Shown here in pieces: positions 28,820 through 37,027 of a DNA stretch of 64,000 nucleotides. Each line of letters opens with the position of its first letter. Position 1 is the first letter of the stretch. The notes under the pieces were generated by a model, which was not told where the DNA came from, searched no databases, and was given only the letters and a program-made list of their open reading frames with translations. A program made the translations under genes and the position numbers. The DNA comes from Giardia muris (taxonomy: Eukaryota; Fornicata; Diplomonadida; Hexamitidae). The stretch covers positions 1,488,001 through 1,552,000 of the forward strand of contig CM016926.1 in NCBI GenBank assembly GCA_006247105.1. The letters run 5' to 3'.

Positions 28820-29961
28820 CCTTGCCTATGGTACATCCCCTCGTAGGTCAACCGCTTACTCCCACAATTGCCGCAGAAGATCGCCCCCTCATGGAACCGT
28901 AGGCCGCAGTAAATACAGAACGAACAATGGTCCGGAGGGACGGCTAGCACACGGGGGGGAAGCGTATACATGTCCATAGGCCCATACGGCTGTTGAGCCT
29001 GTTGATAGTGTATCAAAGGCGGTTGTGCTTGTATGGAAGGTGCGGGTAAGCCTGGTTGCATCGGATATGCATATGGAACTTGGGGTGCCTGTGGTGCTTG
29101 CGGTGCAGCTGAAATGAGAGGTGTTGACGCAGCCGAACGACTACTCTTACGATGACGATGCCTATGTCGACTAGAATGTGTGTCTTGTGACGTCGGGGCA
29201 TCCCTATCAGTGCTTTGCGAATCGGCGGTAACATGAGTCCGTCTGGGTTCGGGGTCTATAGAAGAAGGTGGGAGCGTTCCGTTCTGGACTTCAGTAGGAG
29301 GTGGTGGTGTGGGTGCCTTAGTTTGGCTCTGAATGGGACTATGCTCGACCGGCTTTCGTGGAGCACCAGGCGTGGGAGATACCGCCGCCATATGCCCATC
29401 ATCATATTGAGGAAGGAATGGGGTATTGCGCTTTCCGAACTCCTCCGTTGGCTTCCCCCAGTTGAGCTTCCCTTTGGCCGCGGGCGTCCGAGACTTGACC
29501 ATACTTGAGGATGGAGTCATGGGCTCGGCCTCATTAAGAAGCTTACGATCATCCTTCCCCAAATCGTTCCACCTCTGCTCATGAGGGTTGAAGACTTGAG
29601 ACTTCCGGTTTGTTAGTTTGGCACAGGCCTGCATGTGCTTGTCTAGACGGTCGGGGGCAAACTTCCGACCACAATAACCACACTCTACACGGGTATCGCG
29701 ACCACTGACAGGAGTCATCGCCTCGGTCAGTCCAATGTCGGATCCAGAAAGGGGGTTGTCCTGCTCCGTCCGTGGCCGTGTTACACGAGCTACAGGCGTT
29801 TGTGGTGCCTCAGGACCAGAAGGCTGCGAGGGGGCGGGTTGAGGCCGCTGGGACTCTGCAGAAGGCCCCCCATCACGGGAATTTCGGCAAAGGCGACAGT
29901 GACTTATGAGTTCATTGGCTGGGAACTTCTGGGAGCAGAAGGGACAAGCTATACCTGACAT
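28816..29961 (-). CDS. C2HC zinc-finger protein with C-terminal zinc ribbon
   Basis: A 381-residue protein. Residues 6-25 carry CPFCSQKFPANELISHCRLC, and about residues 85-105 carry a second copy, CGYCGRKFAPDRLDKHMQAC: two C-x2-C-x12-H-x3/4-C fingers of the type seen in ZNF474/ZC2HC1 proteins. The long middle is rich in Pro, Ser, Thr and Gln with an HRHRHRK run and is disordered. The C terminus has a zinc-ribbon-like pair, CIYCGLRF and CGNCGSK. The ATG at 29961 follows TATAATAAG; the frame is open upstream. Binding partner is unknown. The TAG stop is shared in CTAG with the ceramide synthase gene. ZC2HC1 relatives in animals are often ciliary or testis proteins, which is only suggestive here. 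Confidence 0.82.
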   Translation of the reverse strand: MSGIACPFCSQKFPANELISHCRLCRNSRDGGPSAESQRPQPAPSQPSGPEAPQTPVARVTRPRTEQDNPLSGSDIGLTEAMTPVSGRDTRVECGYCGRKFAPDRLDKHMQACAKLTNRKSQVFNPHEQRWNDLGKDDRKLLNEAEPMTPSSSMVKSRTPAAKGKLNWGKPTEEFGKRNTPFLPQYDDGHMAAVSPTPGAPRKPVEHSPIQSQTKAPTPPPPTEVQNGTLPPSSIDPEPRRTHVTADSQSTDRDAPTSQDTHSSRHRHRHRKSSRSAASTPLISAAPQAPQAPQVPYAYPMQPGLPAPSIQAQPPLIHYQQAQQPYGPMDMYTLPPRVLAVPPDHCSFCIYCGLRFHEGAIFCGNCGSKRLTYEGMYHRQG

Positions 29962-30122
29962 CTTATTATAATCGAGCCTCCAAGGCCTTCTGGAAGTAAC
30001 GAAATGCATGGCCCATCATCCCCTTTACTCCCCTTCTCTTAGATCTGCCCTCTAGGCTGGTCCGGCCCGTCCCAAAAGTAATTTGATTCGGATTTGCAAT
30101 GCATCAGAAAATAAAGGGCGAA

Positions 30123-31727
30123 ATGGAGAACGCGATCTTTATCTCCAACATCCCTAAGGACTTCACCGAGTCGGACGTCTACACACTCCTCAGCCAGACT
30201 GGAATCCAGGTGCAGAACCAGAACTCGCGCATCAGCACAGCGAAGAACTGCATGGGCGCTCAGGATTCCACGGGTCGCTACATGGTCATCTTCTTCCAGA
30301 CAAAGGATGACGTCAATGCCGCCATCGCGGCGCTTGGATCCGTCAATATCACGATCTCCGGGAAGCAACATCCTCTTCGCACCTCCCGTTTCGTCCCTAA
30401 CTTCAAACAGCGCTCCAGTGGCAGGTATAACATTGTGGTCAGGAATCTCCCCGGTGACATCACAGATAGTGCTCTGAGGGAAGCCTACGCCGGCTTCGGA
30501 GAGGTCATCTGTACCGCTGTGGTGTTCGATGAGGATGCAGACAAGAACAAGCACCACCGCGGCTACGTCATGTTTGAGAAGGAGGAAGACGCGGAAAGGG
30601 CCGTCCAGGGAACAAACGGGAAGTACCTCGGCCGCAACAAGGTCGAGGTCGCCTTTTTCGTCCCTGTCGAAATTCGCATTGAACAAAACAAACGCGTTCT
30701 CATCAAGAACATCCCTGAGGAGAGTTTTGACAATATCACTGTCGTCCGTGACTGGATCTTCGAGAGGATCACCAAGCTCAGTGACTCTGACCTCAGCTGC
30801 TATGACGTCGAGGACTTTAACTCCAGAGATCTCAATTTCACATACACTGATCTCAGAGACCTCAAGCTCAGCGCTGAGGAGATAAAGAACATCGTCCTCA
30901 AGGAAGAAGACCTCAAAAGCTACATCCTCAGCGTTCTTTCCATCACAGAGGCCGAGTTCGGATCGAATAGCGTTGAGGAAATCAGAAAGAAGCTCGATGA
31001 TCCCAAGAGTTCCGACCCTAAGTTCAAGTCCAAGCTCAACGAGATTCCTCTCAAGAATCTCACCGCTGCCGATCTCAAGATCAATAAGCTCACAGAGAAT
31101 GACGTCTTCGAGCCTCTGTCTGAGCAGAACAAAGAGAAGTCGGATCTGAGAGCGGATCCTCGCCAGAAAGGCAGCGGGAACATGAACTGTTCCATTGATG
31201 GTCACGGCCCGGTAATGCGCAAGCTCATCATCAGGGCAGTTTCCAGCAAGCTCATCGAGACGGAGTACGGGAAGGAGATCGAGGCGATGTCGTGCTTGAG
31301 CGATGGCATGCGCAAGTATCTGGCGAAGGCGAGACTGTTGAACTCTAATAACAAGTATGTCAAATCCAAGAAGAGCATATCTATCTACGGGCTTGCCCAC
31401 GGAAAGAGCGAGGATGAGTATCGCGAGTACCTTCAGAAGCTCGAGGGCTTCCAGAGCTTATCTGCCCCGAAGCGTGACGACATCGATCCAAAGAAGTTCC
31501 ACATCAACGTGTTCTTCGACACGGCGGACAATGCCAAGCTTGCAGTGGAGAGGATCAATGCTCAGCAGGTCTTCGACGAGAAGATCATCGCTGAGGGCAC
31601 GGAGGTGCTCGCAAAGATCTTCGAGCCGGCTCCAGGCTCGAAACTTTCGGCGGTACATAATCCGAAGCACTCCGAGGGCACAGGGAATAGGTTCAACGCG
31701 CCCTCTAATGAGGCTCATGGCAATTGA
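30123..31727 (+). CDS. multi-RRM RNA-binding protein (PABP-like architecture)
   Basis: A 534-residue protein with an N-terminal RRM (NAIFISNIPKDFTESDVYTL...GRYMVIFFQTKDD), a second RRM (NIVVRNLPGDITDSALREAY...RGYVMFEKEEDAERAV, residues about 100-180) and a third, weaker RRM at the C terminus (KSISIYGLAHGKS...FHINVFFDTADNAKLAVE). Between about 215 and 340 lies a Leu/Asp/Lys-periodic linker. Tandem RRMs suggest poly(A)-binding or a related mRNA role, but PABC and the four-RRM layout are absent. Codon choice is strongly biased to C/G-ending codons, which also creates a long antisense frame and hints at high expression. Two ATGs exist, 30099 and 30123; the second follows AAATAAAGGGCGAA and is preferred. 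Confidence 0.8.
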   Translation: MENAIFISNIPKDFTESDVYTLLSQTGIQVQNQNSRISTAKNCMGAQDSTGRYMVIFFQTKDDVNAAIAALGSVNITISGKQHPLRTSRFVPNFKQRSSGRYNIVVRNLPGDITDSALREAYAGFGEVICTAVVFDEDADKNKHHRGYVMFEKEEDAERAVQGTNGKYLGRNKVEVAFFVPVEIRIEQNKRVLIKNIPEESFDNITVVRDWIFERITKLSDSDLSCYDVEDFNSRDLNFTYTDLRDLKLSAEEIKNIVLKEEDLKSYILSVLSITEAEFGSNSVEEIRKKLDDPKSSDPKFKSKLNEIPLKNLTAADLKINKLTENDVFEPLSEQNKEKSDLRADPRQKGSGNMNCSIDGHGPVMRKLIIRAVSSKLIETEYGKEIEAMSCLSDGMRKYLAKARLLNSNNKYVKSKKSISIYGLAHGKSEDEYREYLQKLEGFQSLSAPKRDDIDPKKFHINVFFDTADNAKLAVERINAQQVFDEKIIAEGTEVLAKIFEPAPGSKLSAVHNPKHSEGTGNRFNAPSNEAHGN

Positions 31728-31805
31728 TTCGATGACTTGGGCCTGGTTCGCCTAGGCTATGGGACCGCGTAGGGGCGTCCACAGATTATTGTGAACAGGC
31801 GAGCG

Positions 31806-31812
31806 GTTCACT
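31806..31812 (-). terminator. AGTGAAC signal overlapping the stop codon
   Basis: On the minus strand the last codon and stop of the 80-aa gene read AAGTGAACC, so the poly(A)-type signal AGTGAAC contains the TGA stop. Confidence 0.55.
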
Positions 31813-32050
31813 TGACGGCCGGCTTCTTCCGGACGGAGGCGCCGCTCTTGGCCTTCCGCTTGGTCTTTCGTTGTTTCGACAGGGGTTCCTTCGCGGCCTC
31901 CTCCATATAGTGGACAACACGCTGGATCGAGGGCTCAGCCGTCTCGATATTGGGGACAGGGTAGGAGAAAGTGGTGGGGGGGTTGAAGGGGAAGACGGCG
32001 AAGACTGGTGCCTTGTACCGGGCCTTCTCTTTCGGGCGTACCTCGGCCAT
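31808..32050 (-). CDS. small basic hypothetical protein, 80 aa
   Basis: An 80-residue protein: a short Pro/Phe-rich segment (APVFAVFPFNPPTTFSYPV), a helix (IQRVVHYMEEAAKEPL) and a Lys/Arg-rich tail (KQRKTKRKAKSGASVRKK) that could bind nucleic acid or act as a nuclear/nucleolar signal. I do not recognise it. The ATG at 32050 follows GATTTA, and the next gene starts on the other strand only 16 bp away. The open frame could extend upstream, but that would run through the start of the divergent gene. The short length lowers certainty; the matching initiator and the signal at its stop support it. Confidence 0.65.
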   Translation of the reverse strand: MAEVRPKEKARYKAPVFAVFPFNPPTTFSYPVPNIETAEPSIQRVVHYMEEAAKEPLSKQRKTKRKAKSGASVRKKPAVK

Positions 32051-32066
32051 TAAATCGGTTTTAAAA
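32051..32066. promoter_or_regulatory. 16-bp bidirectional initiator
   Basis: TAAATCGGTTTTAAAA is all that separates the two divergent ATGs at 32050 (minus) and 32067 (plus). Each end carries an A-rich initiator for its own gene. Both core promoters must overlap here or lie in the opposite coding region. Confidence 0.6.
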
Positions 32067-32552
32067 ATGCCGGAAGAGCCTACGGAGGCACCCCTTACGC
32101 TCGACGACTTCAGCAAGCAGTACTCGAGAGAGCGCCGTGCTGAGCGGGCAAGGCAGCACGCGGAGGCGGAGGCGAAAAAGAAGGAGCGGAAGGAGAGGTC
32201 GAAGGAGAAGACCATCAACGTCCAGCTGAACTCATCAAGGCCCATGCGCATGTCAATCAAGAGCTCTGGAAGGAGGGAGGAGTCCGGAGAGGATCTGACG
32301 ACGACCCTCCCCCGAGTCCTCCTCAGGAACTTGCCCTCCACCATCTCTGTCGCTCAACTCGTCGAGTTCTGCAAGGCATCTGTCAACACGAAGCCCATGC
32401 ATGTCCAGGTGAAGCCTACAGTCCTCGTCTGCTTCAGGACGCCCGACCAGGCGAAAGCCTTCGCCACCGCGATGGGAAGTAAGACTTGCCAGGAGACTGG
32501 GAAGAAAGTTGAAGCGAAGGTCCTAGGGACCGCTACTCTCCTTGACGCCTAA
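32067..32552 (+). CDS. small RRM-like protein with charged N terminus
   Basis: A 161-residue protein. Residues 10-50 are a charged helix (LTLDDFSKQYSRERRAERAR, then KKKERKERSKEK). Residues about 82-157 look like a degenerate RRM: PRVLLRNLPSTISVAQLVEF as strand 1 and helix 1, and PTVLVCFRTPDQAKAFATAM as the RNP1 strand and helix 2. The LTLDDFSK start recalls the short UAP56-binding motif (LDDIIK) of ALY/REF export adaptors, so an ALYREF-like role is possible but weakly supported. The ATG at 32067 follows GTTTTAAAA. The stop TAA overlaps the TAG stop of the convergent RING gene within CTAA. The opposite-strand frame across it is a shadow of this gene. Confidence 0.75.
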   Translation: MPEEPTEAPLTLDDFSKQYSRERRAERARQHAEAEAKKKERKERSKEKTINVQLNSSRPMRMSIKSSGRREESGEDLTTTLPRVLLRNLPSTISVAQLVEFCKASVNTKPMHVQVKPTVLVCFRTPDQAKAFATAMGSKTCQETGKKVEAKVLGTATLLDA

Positions 32553-33685
32553 CCCACTTGTAAACGCCTCTTGGGTGCCGCCCGCACATCAGTAACGCGC
32601 TCAACGTCGCGAGCACTACAAGTCCAGGTCGCCGTCGCGAACTTGATCGTCACGGCGTCACCTGCAATCGCGCAAACCGTTCCGATTTGCCCCACCCAGA
32701 ACTGACCGAAGTCGGACCCTGCACTAGTGACACGGACCTTATCATTGATATGAAACTCATCATCACGGATCTCATCACGCAAGCCTCCTACAGGGAGGCC
32801 AACGTCTTTGGGGAGAAGGGTGGCCTGAGGAGAATTGTCCTTGACGCTAGCCGACCAGCCTACTGACTTTCCCAATGTTGTACTAAGGGAGACAATGGAG
32901 GTTGATGTTGAGATTGAAGTTGGTGGGAGGGTAGGGAAAACGGACTCCCAATTAGTCCTAGTAGTGACACGTCTCGCGGGTTTCAAAGGCATTGTGTTCA
33001 TCAGTCGTATAGGATCATTGTCTGATGGGTCGCAGATTTCATCAACGTTTTGAGGAGTCGGATTAATCCCAGCACTTATAACAACGGAGTCCCGTCTTCG
33101 TTGTTTGAGTCTTGCGCTCCTAGGGGTTTTACGTCTGACACCTCCAGAACCTACGCTCGAGACCGGCGTCCTTGGTGCCTTTGACAGTAATTGTGACCCT
33201 TGTTCATAGCTATGAATGATCTCGCTAGCAATGGATGACCGTCTTGGTGTAAGGGGGCGTTCCGGTGGGCTTAAAGATGCTGGTTCCGCAGTATACACGG
33301 GTATGGTTTGAACTACTTGTGGAACTGTCTGCGTATCTGCCTGTTCAACCTCTGGTTCGGCTGAGATGATTATGCGCTGGACACTACGAGGCCGCCTTAC
33401 TCGCCGCTCGATTGTTGGCAAGGTGTACGACTCGTCAGTTCGCAATTCGAAGGACATCGCCTCCGAATCGAAGGTGTACTTCTGTCCAAGGGGTAAGGCT
33501 AACTCGACGATGTGGTGTAAGCAGATGTTGATGTTCGGGGTTATTCGGTATGCAAAGGAACAGATCTGGCAACGCTTCCGTCTTCTACCTCGGTCCAAGC
33601 AACCTCGGCAAAAGGTATGGCCGCACTTCAAGGTGATAGGCGCGCTGAATGTCTGCTTACAGGCAGGGCATGCCAGAAGCTCCAT
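32549..33685 (-). CDS. RING-finger protein with C-terminal SH3-like domain
   Basis: A 378-residue putative E3 ubiquitin ligase. The RING lies at residues 6-42, with Cys6, Cys9, Cys21, His23, Cys26, Cys29, Cys39 and Cys42, a C3HC4 pattern of normal spacing. The centre (about 80-300) is Ser/Thr/Pro/Arg-rich and disordered. The C-terminal 60 residues form a compact beta domain (INDKVRVTS, FWVGQIGTVCAI, VTIKFATATWTC) like SH3/Mind-bomb-type barrels, perhaps for substrate binding. The ATG at 33685 follows GCCGAGAAA. The gene is divergent from prolidase (84 bp) and shares stop bases with the convergent RRM-like gene. RING chemistry is expected from the motif, not shown. Confidence 0.85.
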   Translation of the reverse strand: MELLACPACKQTFSAPITLKCGHTFCRGCLDRGRRRKRCQICSFAYRITPNINICLHHIVELALPLGQKYTFDSEAMSFELRTDESYTLPTIERRVRRPRSVQRIIISAEPEVEQADTQTVPQVVQTIPVYTAEPASLSPPERPLTPRRSSIASEIIHSYEQGSQLLSKAPRTPVSSVGSGGVRRKTPRSARLKQRRRDSVVISAGINPTPQNVDEICDPSDNDPIRLMNTMPLKPARRVTTRTNWESVFPTLPPTSISTSTSIVSLSTTLGKSVGWSASVKDNSPQATLLPKDVGLPVGGLRDEIRDDEFHINDKVRVTSAGSDFGQFWVGQIGTVCAIAGDAVTIKFATATWTCSARDVERVTDVRAAPKRRLQVG

Positions 33686-33769
33686 TTTCTCGGCTCATAC
33701 GACGGTACGAGCGGTCATGTTCGCACTCCTGTAAGGGCGACCTTCCTTGACCGCGGGGCGAAAAACCCA

Positions 33770-35101
33770 ATGTCCCACGCGGAACATCGTGCACGTCTCT
33801 TCGAAGCCCTTCCGGATAGTGTGGCCTTCCTCTTAGGTGCTCGACAAGAACTCCGTCCCGGGACGGATGCTGAGAAGCCCTTCCGTCAGGACTCGAACTT
33901 CCTCTATTTGTCTGGCTGTGATGAACCCGATTGTGGCCTTCTCCTTGACAGCCGCTATGGCGTCTTTATCCTCTTCGTCCCAAGGCCTTCTCCAGGCGAT
34001 GAGATCTGGTCGGGACCTCCTGAGACTCGCGAGGCTAAACGAGACCGTTATGGTGCGACAGATGTTCTTTATATTGACGAGCTTTCAGCCGCTTTACAGA
34101 ATACGAGCGGGCGTCTTGTCCACCTTTCAGAGCATGTCCCTTGCTATGGATTTCCTCCTGACGCTAATACTGTATTTGACCTGGACCCTGTCATTGCAAA
34201 TCTTCGCCTCTTCAAGACTTCCTGGGAAGCAGAGCAGATGTGGAGGTCATGTCAAATTAGTGCAGATGCACAGACCGCCGTCTTGACGAACTTCAAACCG
34301 GGGATGATGGAGTATCAAGGAGCTGCACTCTATCAAGGGTATGTCATGGCTTGTGGAGCAACGCATCTATCGTTCCCGACCATATTTGCATCGGGCCCTA
34401 ACCCTGCAACGCTTCATTATACGGGCCGTTCTAGAAAGAGTACTCTTGGAGAACTTATCCTCATCGATTCGGGGTGCGAAATCAATGGATACGCCTCCGA
34501 TCATTCGCGTACGTTCCCTGTCGGGGAGAACTTCACGGAGCGTCAGGCGCAACTTTATGGTCTCGTCCTACGCGCCCAGAAGGAATGTATTGAGCTCTGT
34601 AGGCCTGGAACCTCTTGGATGGATGTTCATCTGCATGCGCTTCGAGTGATCCTTGAGGGACTTCGCAACCTTGGCATTGTTCGCGCAGATCGCGACTTCC
34701 AGGAGCAGTTGATGCAGGGTGTTTCGGCAGTGTTCATGCCACATGGAATTGGCCACTTAATCGGACTTGATGATCATGACGTTGGCGGCTATAACCCTGG
34801 AGAGCAACGTCCTGATGGTCCCCTTTTCAAGTATTTACGGACTAACAAGGTACTAGCACCCATGATGGCTGTTACTATCGAGCCTGGGCTCTATTTTGTC
34901 GATGGGCTACTTCGTAGCGCCGCGGAGGATCCGGCCCTTGTTCAGCATATTAATTTCGATGCTGTTGCGCAGTATAGGTTGGAGTTTGCTGGTTGTCGTA
35001 TCGAGGACGTCATCCTCGTCACCACCGATGGGCCTCGTGTTATGCCTGGAGCTCCGAAGGAGATTGCCGATATCTGTCAACTTCGCTCGTTGGCGCAGTG
35101 A
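33770..35101 (+). CDS. PEPD: Xaa-Pro dipeptidase / prolidase, peptidase M24
   Basis: A 443-residue cytosolic metallopeptidase that splits dipeptides ending in proline, useful to an amino-acid scavenger. The two-metal site is complete: Asp233 (LILIDSGCEINGY), Asp244 (SDHSRTF), His329 (HGIGHLIGLDDHD), Glu371 (TIEPGLYF) and Glu412 (CRIEDVILVT). Spacing (11, 85, 42, 41) is close to human prolidase. The aminopeptidase-P N-terminal domain covers about 1-150 with FLLGARQELRPG and QDSNFLYLSG. The ATG at 33770 follows GCGAAAAACCCA; the frame is open upstream but runs through the divergent RING gene. The TGA stop sits inside AGTGAAC, and a convergent gene ends 16 bp away. Confidence 0.93.
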   Translation: MSHAEHRARLFEALPDSVAFLLGARQELRPGTDAEKPFRQDSNFLYLSGCDEPDCGLLLDSRYGVFILFVPRPSPGDEIWSGPPETREAKRDRYGATDVLYIDELSAALQNTSGRLVHLSEHVPCYGFPPDANTVFDLDPVIANLRLFKTSWEAEQMWRSCQISADAQTAVLTNFKPGMMEYQGAALYQGYVMACGATHLSFPTIFASGPNPATLHYTGRSRKSTLGELILIDSGCEINGYASDHSRTFPVGENFTERQAQLYGLVLRAQKECIELCRPGTSWMDVHLHALRVILEGLRNLGIVRADRDFQEQLMQGVSAVFMPHGIGHLIGLDDHDVGGYNPGEQRPDGPLFKYLRTNKVLAPMMAVTIEPGLYFVDGLLRSAAEDPALVQHINFDAVAQYRLEFAGCRIEDVILVTTDGPRVMPGAPKEIADICQLRSLAQ

Positions 35102-35103
35102 AC
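35097..35103 (+). terminator. AGTGAAC signal overlapping the prolidase stop
   Basis: GCAGTGAAC: the TGA stop codon of the prolidase gene at 35099-35101 is part of the poly(A)-type signal. Confidence 0.55.
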
Positions 35104-35117
35104 TCCGAACTCGCCTT

Positions 35118-36983
35118 TCACTCAAGCTTGCCCGCAAACCTCTCGCACATCTGCACGACGTGCCGACTGAACGGGCTACTGGCGGCCGTGGTGTCGGATA
35201 GGATCTGCTCGCTGATACGTGCCTTCTGAGCATCGGTGCTGTACGGGAAAAGGCGTTGGATCACATAGTTCCCGTACCTATCGGTCGCGTAGTTCGGAAA
35301 GTGTGGATCCCCGACGATGTTGTCAATGATCTGGCGGCGCATCCCTTGACTCCCAGCCTCAAGACACTTCTCTAACACATGCGAGGCAAACTTCTGGGTA
35401 ATAAGCTGACTTTCCTTTCCTAGTACCGTTTTGATCATGTGGTCTGGGCGGTACCTCCTCCCACATTTCCCCTCTTTCAACTTTATCAGAGCATATTGGA
35501 AGACATAGTTCCCATACCTATCAAGAATCAGATCAAGGGCGTGTTTCTGGATGGCGACAATGAATGCTTGGCGCTGTGGCAGGTTACAGGCGTCCAGACA
35601 GCGCTGGGCGATACAGCACCCATGCTGGTGCGTGCTAACGGACACGATGTTCGCGACGATCTGGTCGTAGATGAACACGCATTCTCCCGGCGTGAAGTGT
35701 TCTATGCAGCGCTGGACGCAATGGTTTCCGTTGATGTCCGAAATTAGACGCAATACGCGATCCTCCTTCCCGAGTTCGGCCGCGATAAGCGCCTTCTCGG
35801 CTGGAGAGGTCATATGCTCGATAAGCTTCTGGATAGAGCGGGTCCCATGTATGTTCTGACAGACCGAAAAGAGGGAACCTTGGATAAGACAAAGGATATG
35901 ATAGCGGTTCTCCTCCGATGCCAGCTCTACCACCTTCTGGACGCAATAATTCCCAGAGGGGTGGGTGAGAATCGCCTCCAACTTGGCTGGAGTCTCGAAC
36001 TCCTGGACAAATAGATCTACTAATTTCTTCTCTGCATCTGGGACTTCTTGCAGATATTGCTGAATCAGTTTGCACCCATTTGCATCACAGAATACGGCTC
36101 CAACCGGCCGATCGAGGATCAGATTCTTGCGAGTATCGGACGGCACCACAGAGTTTGTGGCTTCGTTGGCAAAGACCCGAGTACTAGGGTTAGCATAGGC
36201 TCCAACGTGGCTAGGAGTCTGTGGGTAGGGGGCGAAGGGCGATGTAAAGTATGGACTAGAACATGCGGAGTCGTCAGCAAAGTCAAAGGGGTGACGTGCC
36301 TCGGGCTCATCTGGTACAGTAGCAGGTACACTTTCGTAGCCGAAGATCGGGGTGGGTCCCGTGACCATTCCAGGCGTCAAGACGATCGGAGAGAGGATAG
36401 GGGTCGCCATCATCGTCTGGAGCTGCTCTCCTTCAAAGGGAGTTGTCGTCCCAAGCTGAAGAAGGGTATAAGGAAGGCCAATCGAGGCAGTTCCTAGTGG
36501 GGTGATTCCGCCAGGGTCTCCGACATGCGGCCTTCCTGGAACCTTTCCACCATGCGTGTGCACAGGAATAGGCCCAAGTCCTTCGGAAGGAAGTCCGGAC
36601 TCACTAGCACGCTCGGTCCCAGACCCTTGACACTGTGGTGAGAAGTACGCGTAAGGAGACGCCTGTTTAAAGACGGGTAAATCGCCTAAGTTGATAGGGG
36701 TCGATTGCACCGGTTCCTGAAAGAGAAGTTCAGAGTCTGGGCCTGGGCGCCCGGGCCAGACCGCTGGTACATGCTCTATTTCGTCGATCGTACAGCGCTG
36801 GGATTGCGGCCGCGATACCGAGCTGAGACCCGGAGGGTCAAAGAGCGGGTAGTGTGAGACTTGCGGGTAGCTGTGCACCTCGCGTACGCAGGGGTGGAAC
36901 AGGTCACTACCGTCGGAAACCACCTCCTCCTTGTCGGCCCGAACGCCGCCGAGCCCGGGAGGAGTGGGTGGTGGAGGATGCAT
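35118..36983 (-). CDS. Pumilio/PUF RNA-binding protein
   Basis: A 621-residue protein with a disordered N-terminal half and eight PUF repeats at about residues 285-618. The RNA-contact helices read in order NGCKLIQQ, SGNYCVQK, HGTRSIQK, NGNHCVQR, HGCCIAQR, YGNYVFQY, FASHVLEK, YGNYVIQR. By the PUF code, repeats 8, 7, 6 and 5 (N..Q, S..E, N..Q, C..Q) read U, G, U, A, so the protein should bind a UGUA-type 3'-UTR element like yeast Puf3 or human PUM1. Such proteins repress or destabilise mRNAs, often through CCR4-NOT, of which NOT4 is also in this window. Giardia UTRs are very short, so its targets are of interest. The ATG follows AATTAAAAAATTCG. Confidence 0.93.
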   Translation of the reverse strand: MHPPPPTPPGLGGVRADKEEVVSDGSDLFHPCVREVHSYPQVSHYPLFDPPGLSSVSRPQSQRCTIDEIEHVPAVWPGRPGPDSELLFQEPVQSTPINLGDLPVFKQASPYAYFSPQCQGSGTERASESGLPSEGLGPIPVHTHGGKVPGRPHVGDPGGITPLGTASIGLPYTLLQLGTTTPFEGEQLQTMMATPILSPIVLTPGMVTGPTPIFGYESVPATVPDEPEARHPFDFADDSACSSPYFTSPFAPYPQTPSHVGAYANPSTRVFANEATNSVVPSDTRKNLILDRPVGAVFCDANGCKLIQQYLQEVPDAEKKLVDLFVQEFETPAKLEAILTHPSGNYCVQKVVELASEENRYHILCLIQGSLFSVCQNIHGTRSIQKLIEHMTSPAEKALIAAELGKEDRVLRLISDINGNHCVQRCIEHFTPGECVFIYDQIVANIVSVSTHQHGCCIAQRCLDACNLPQRQAFIVAIQKHALDLILDRYGNYVFQYALIKLKEGKCGRRYRPDHMIKTVLGKESQLITQKFASHVLEKCLEAGSQGMRRQIIDNIVGDPHFPNYATDRYGNYVIQRLFPYSTDAQKARISEQILSDTTAASSPFSRHVVQMCERFAGKLE

Positions 36984-37027
36984 CGAATTTTTTAATTGAG
37001 GACGAGCTTTACTAGAGCAGAGGGTCC

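Noticed and set aside
30039..31400. 453-codon open frame antisense to the RRM gene
   Set aside because: It lies fully within the RRM gene, has no domain and a composition that follows from the codon bias of the sense strand.
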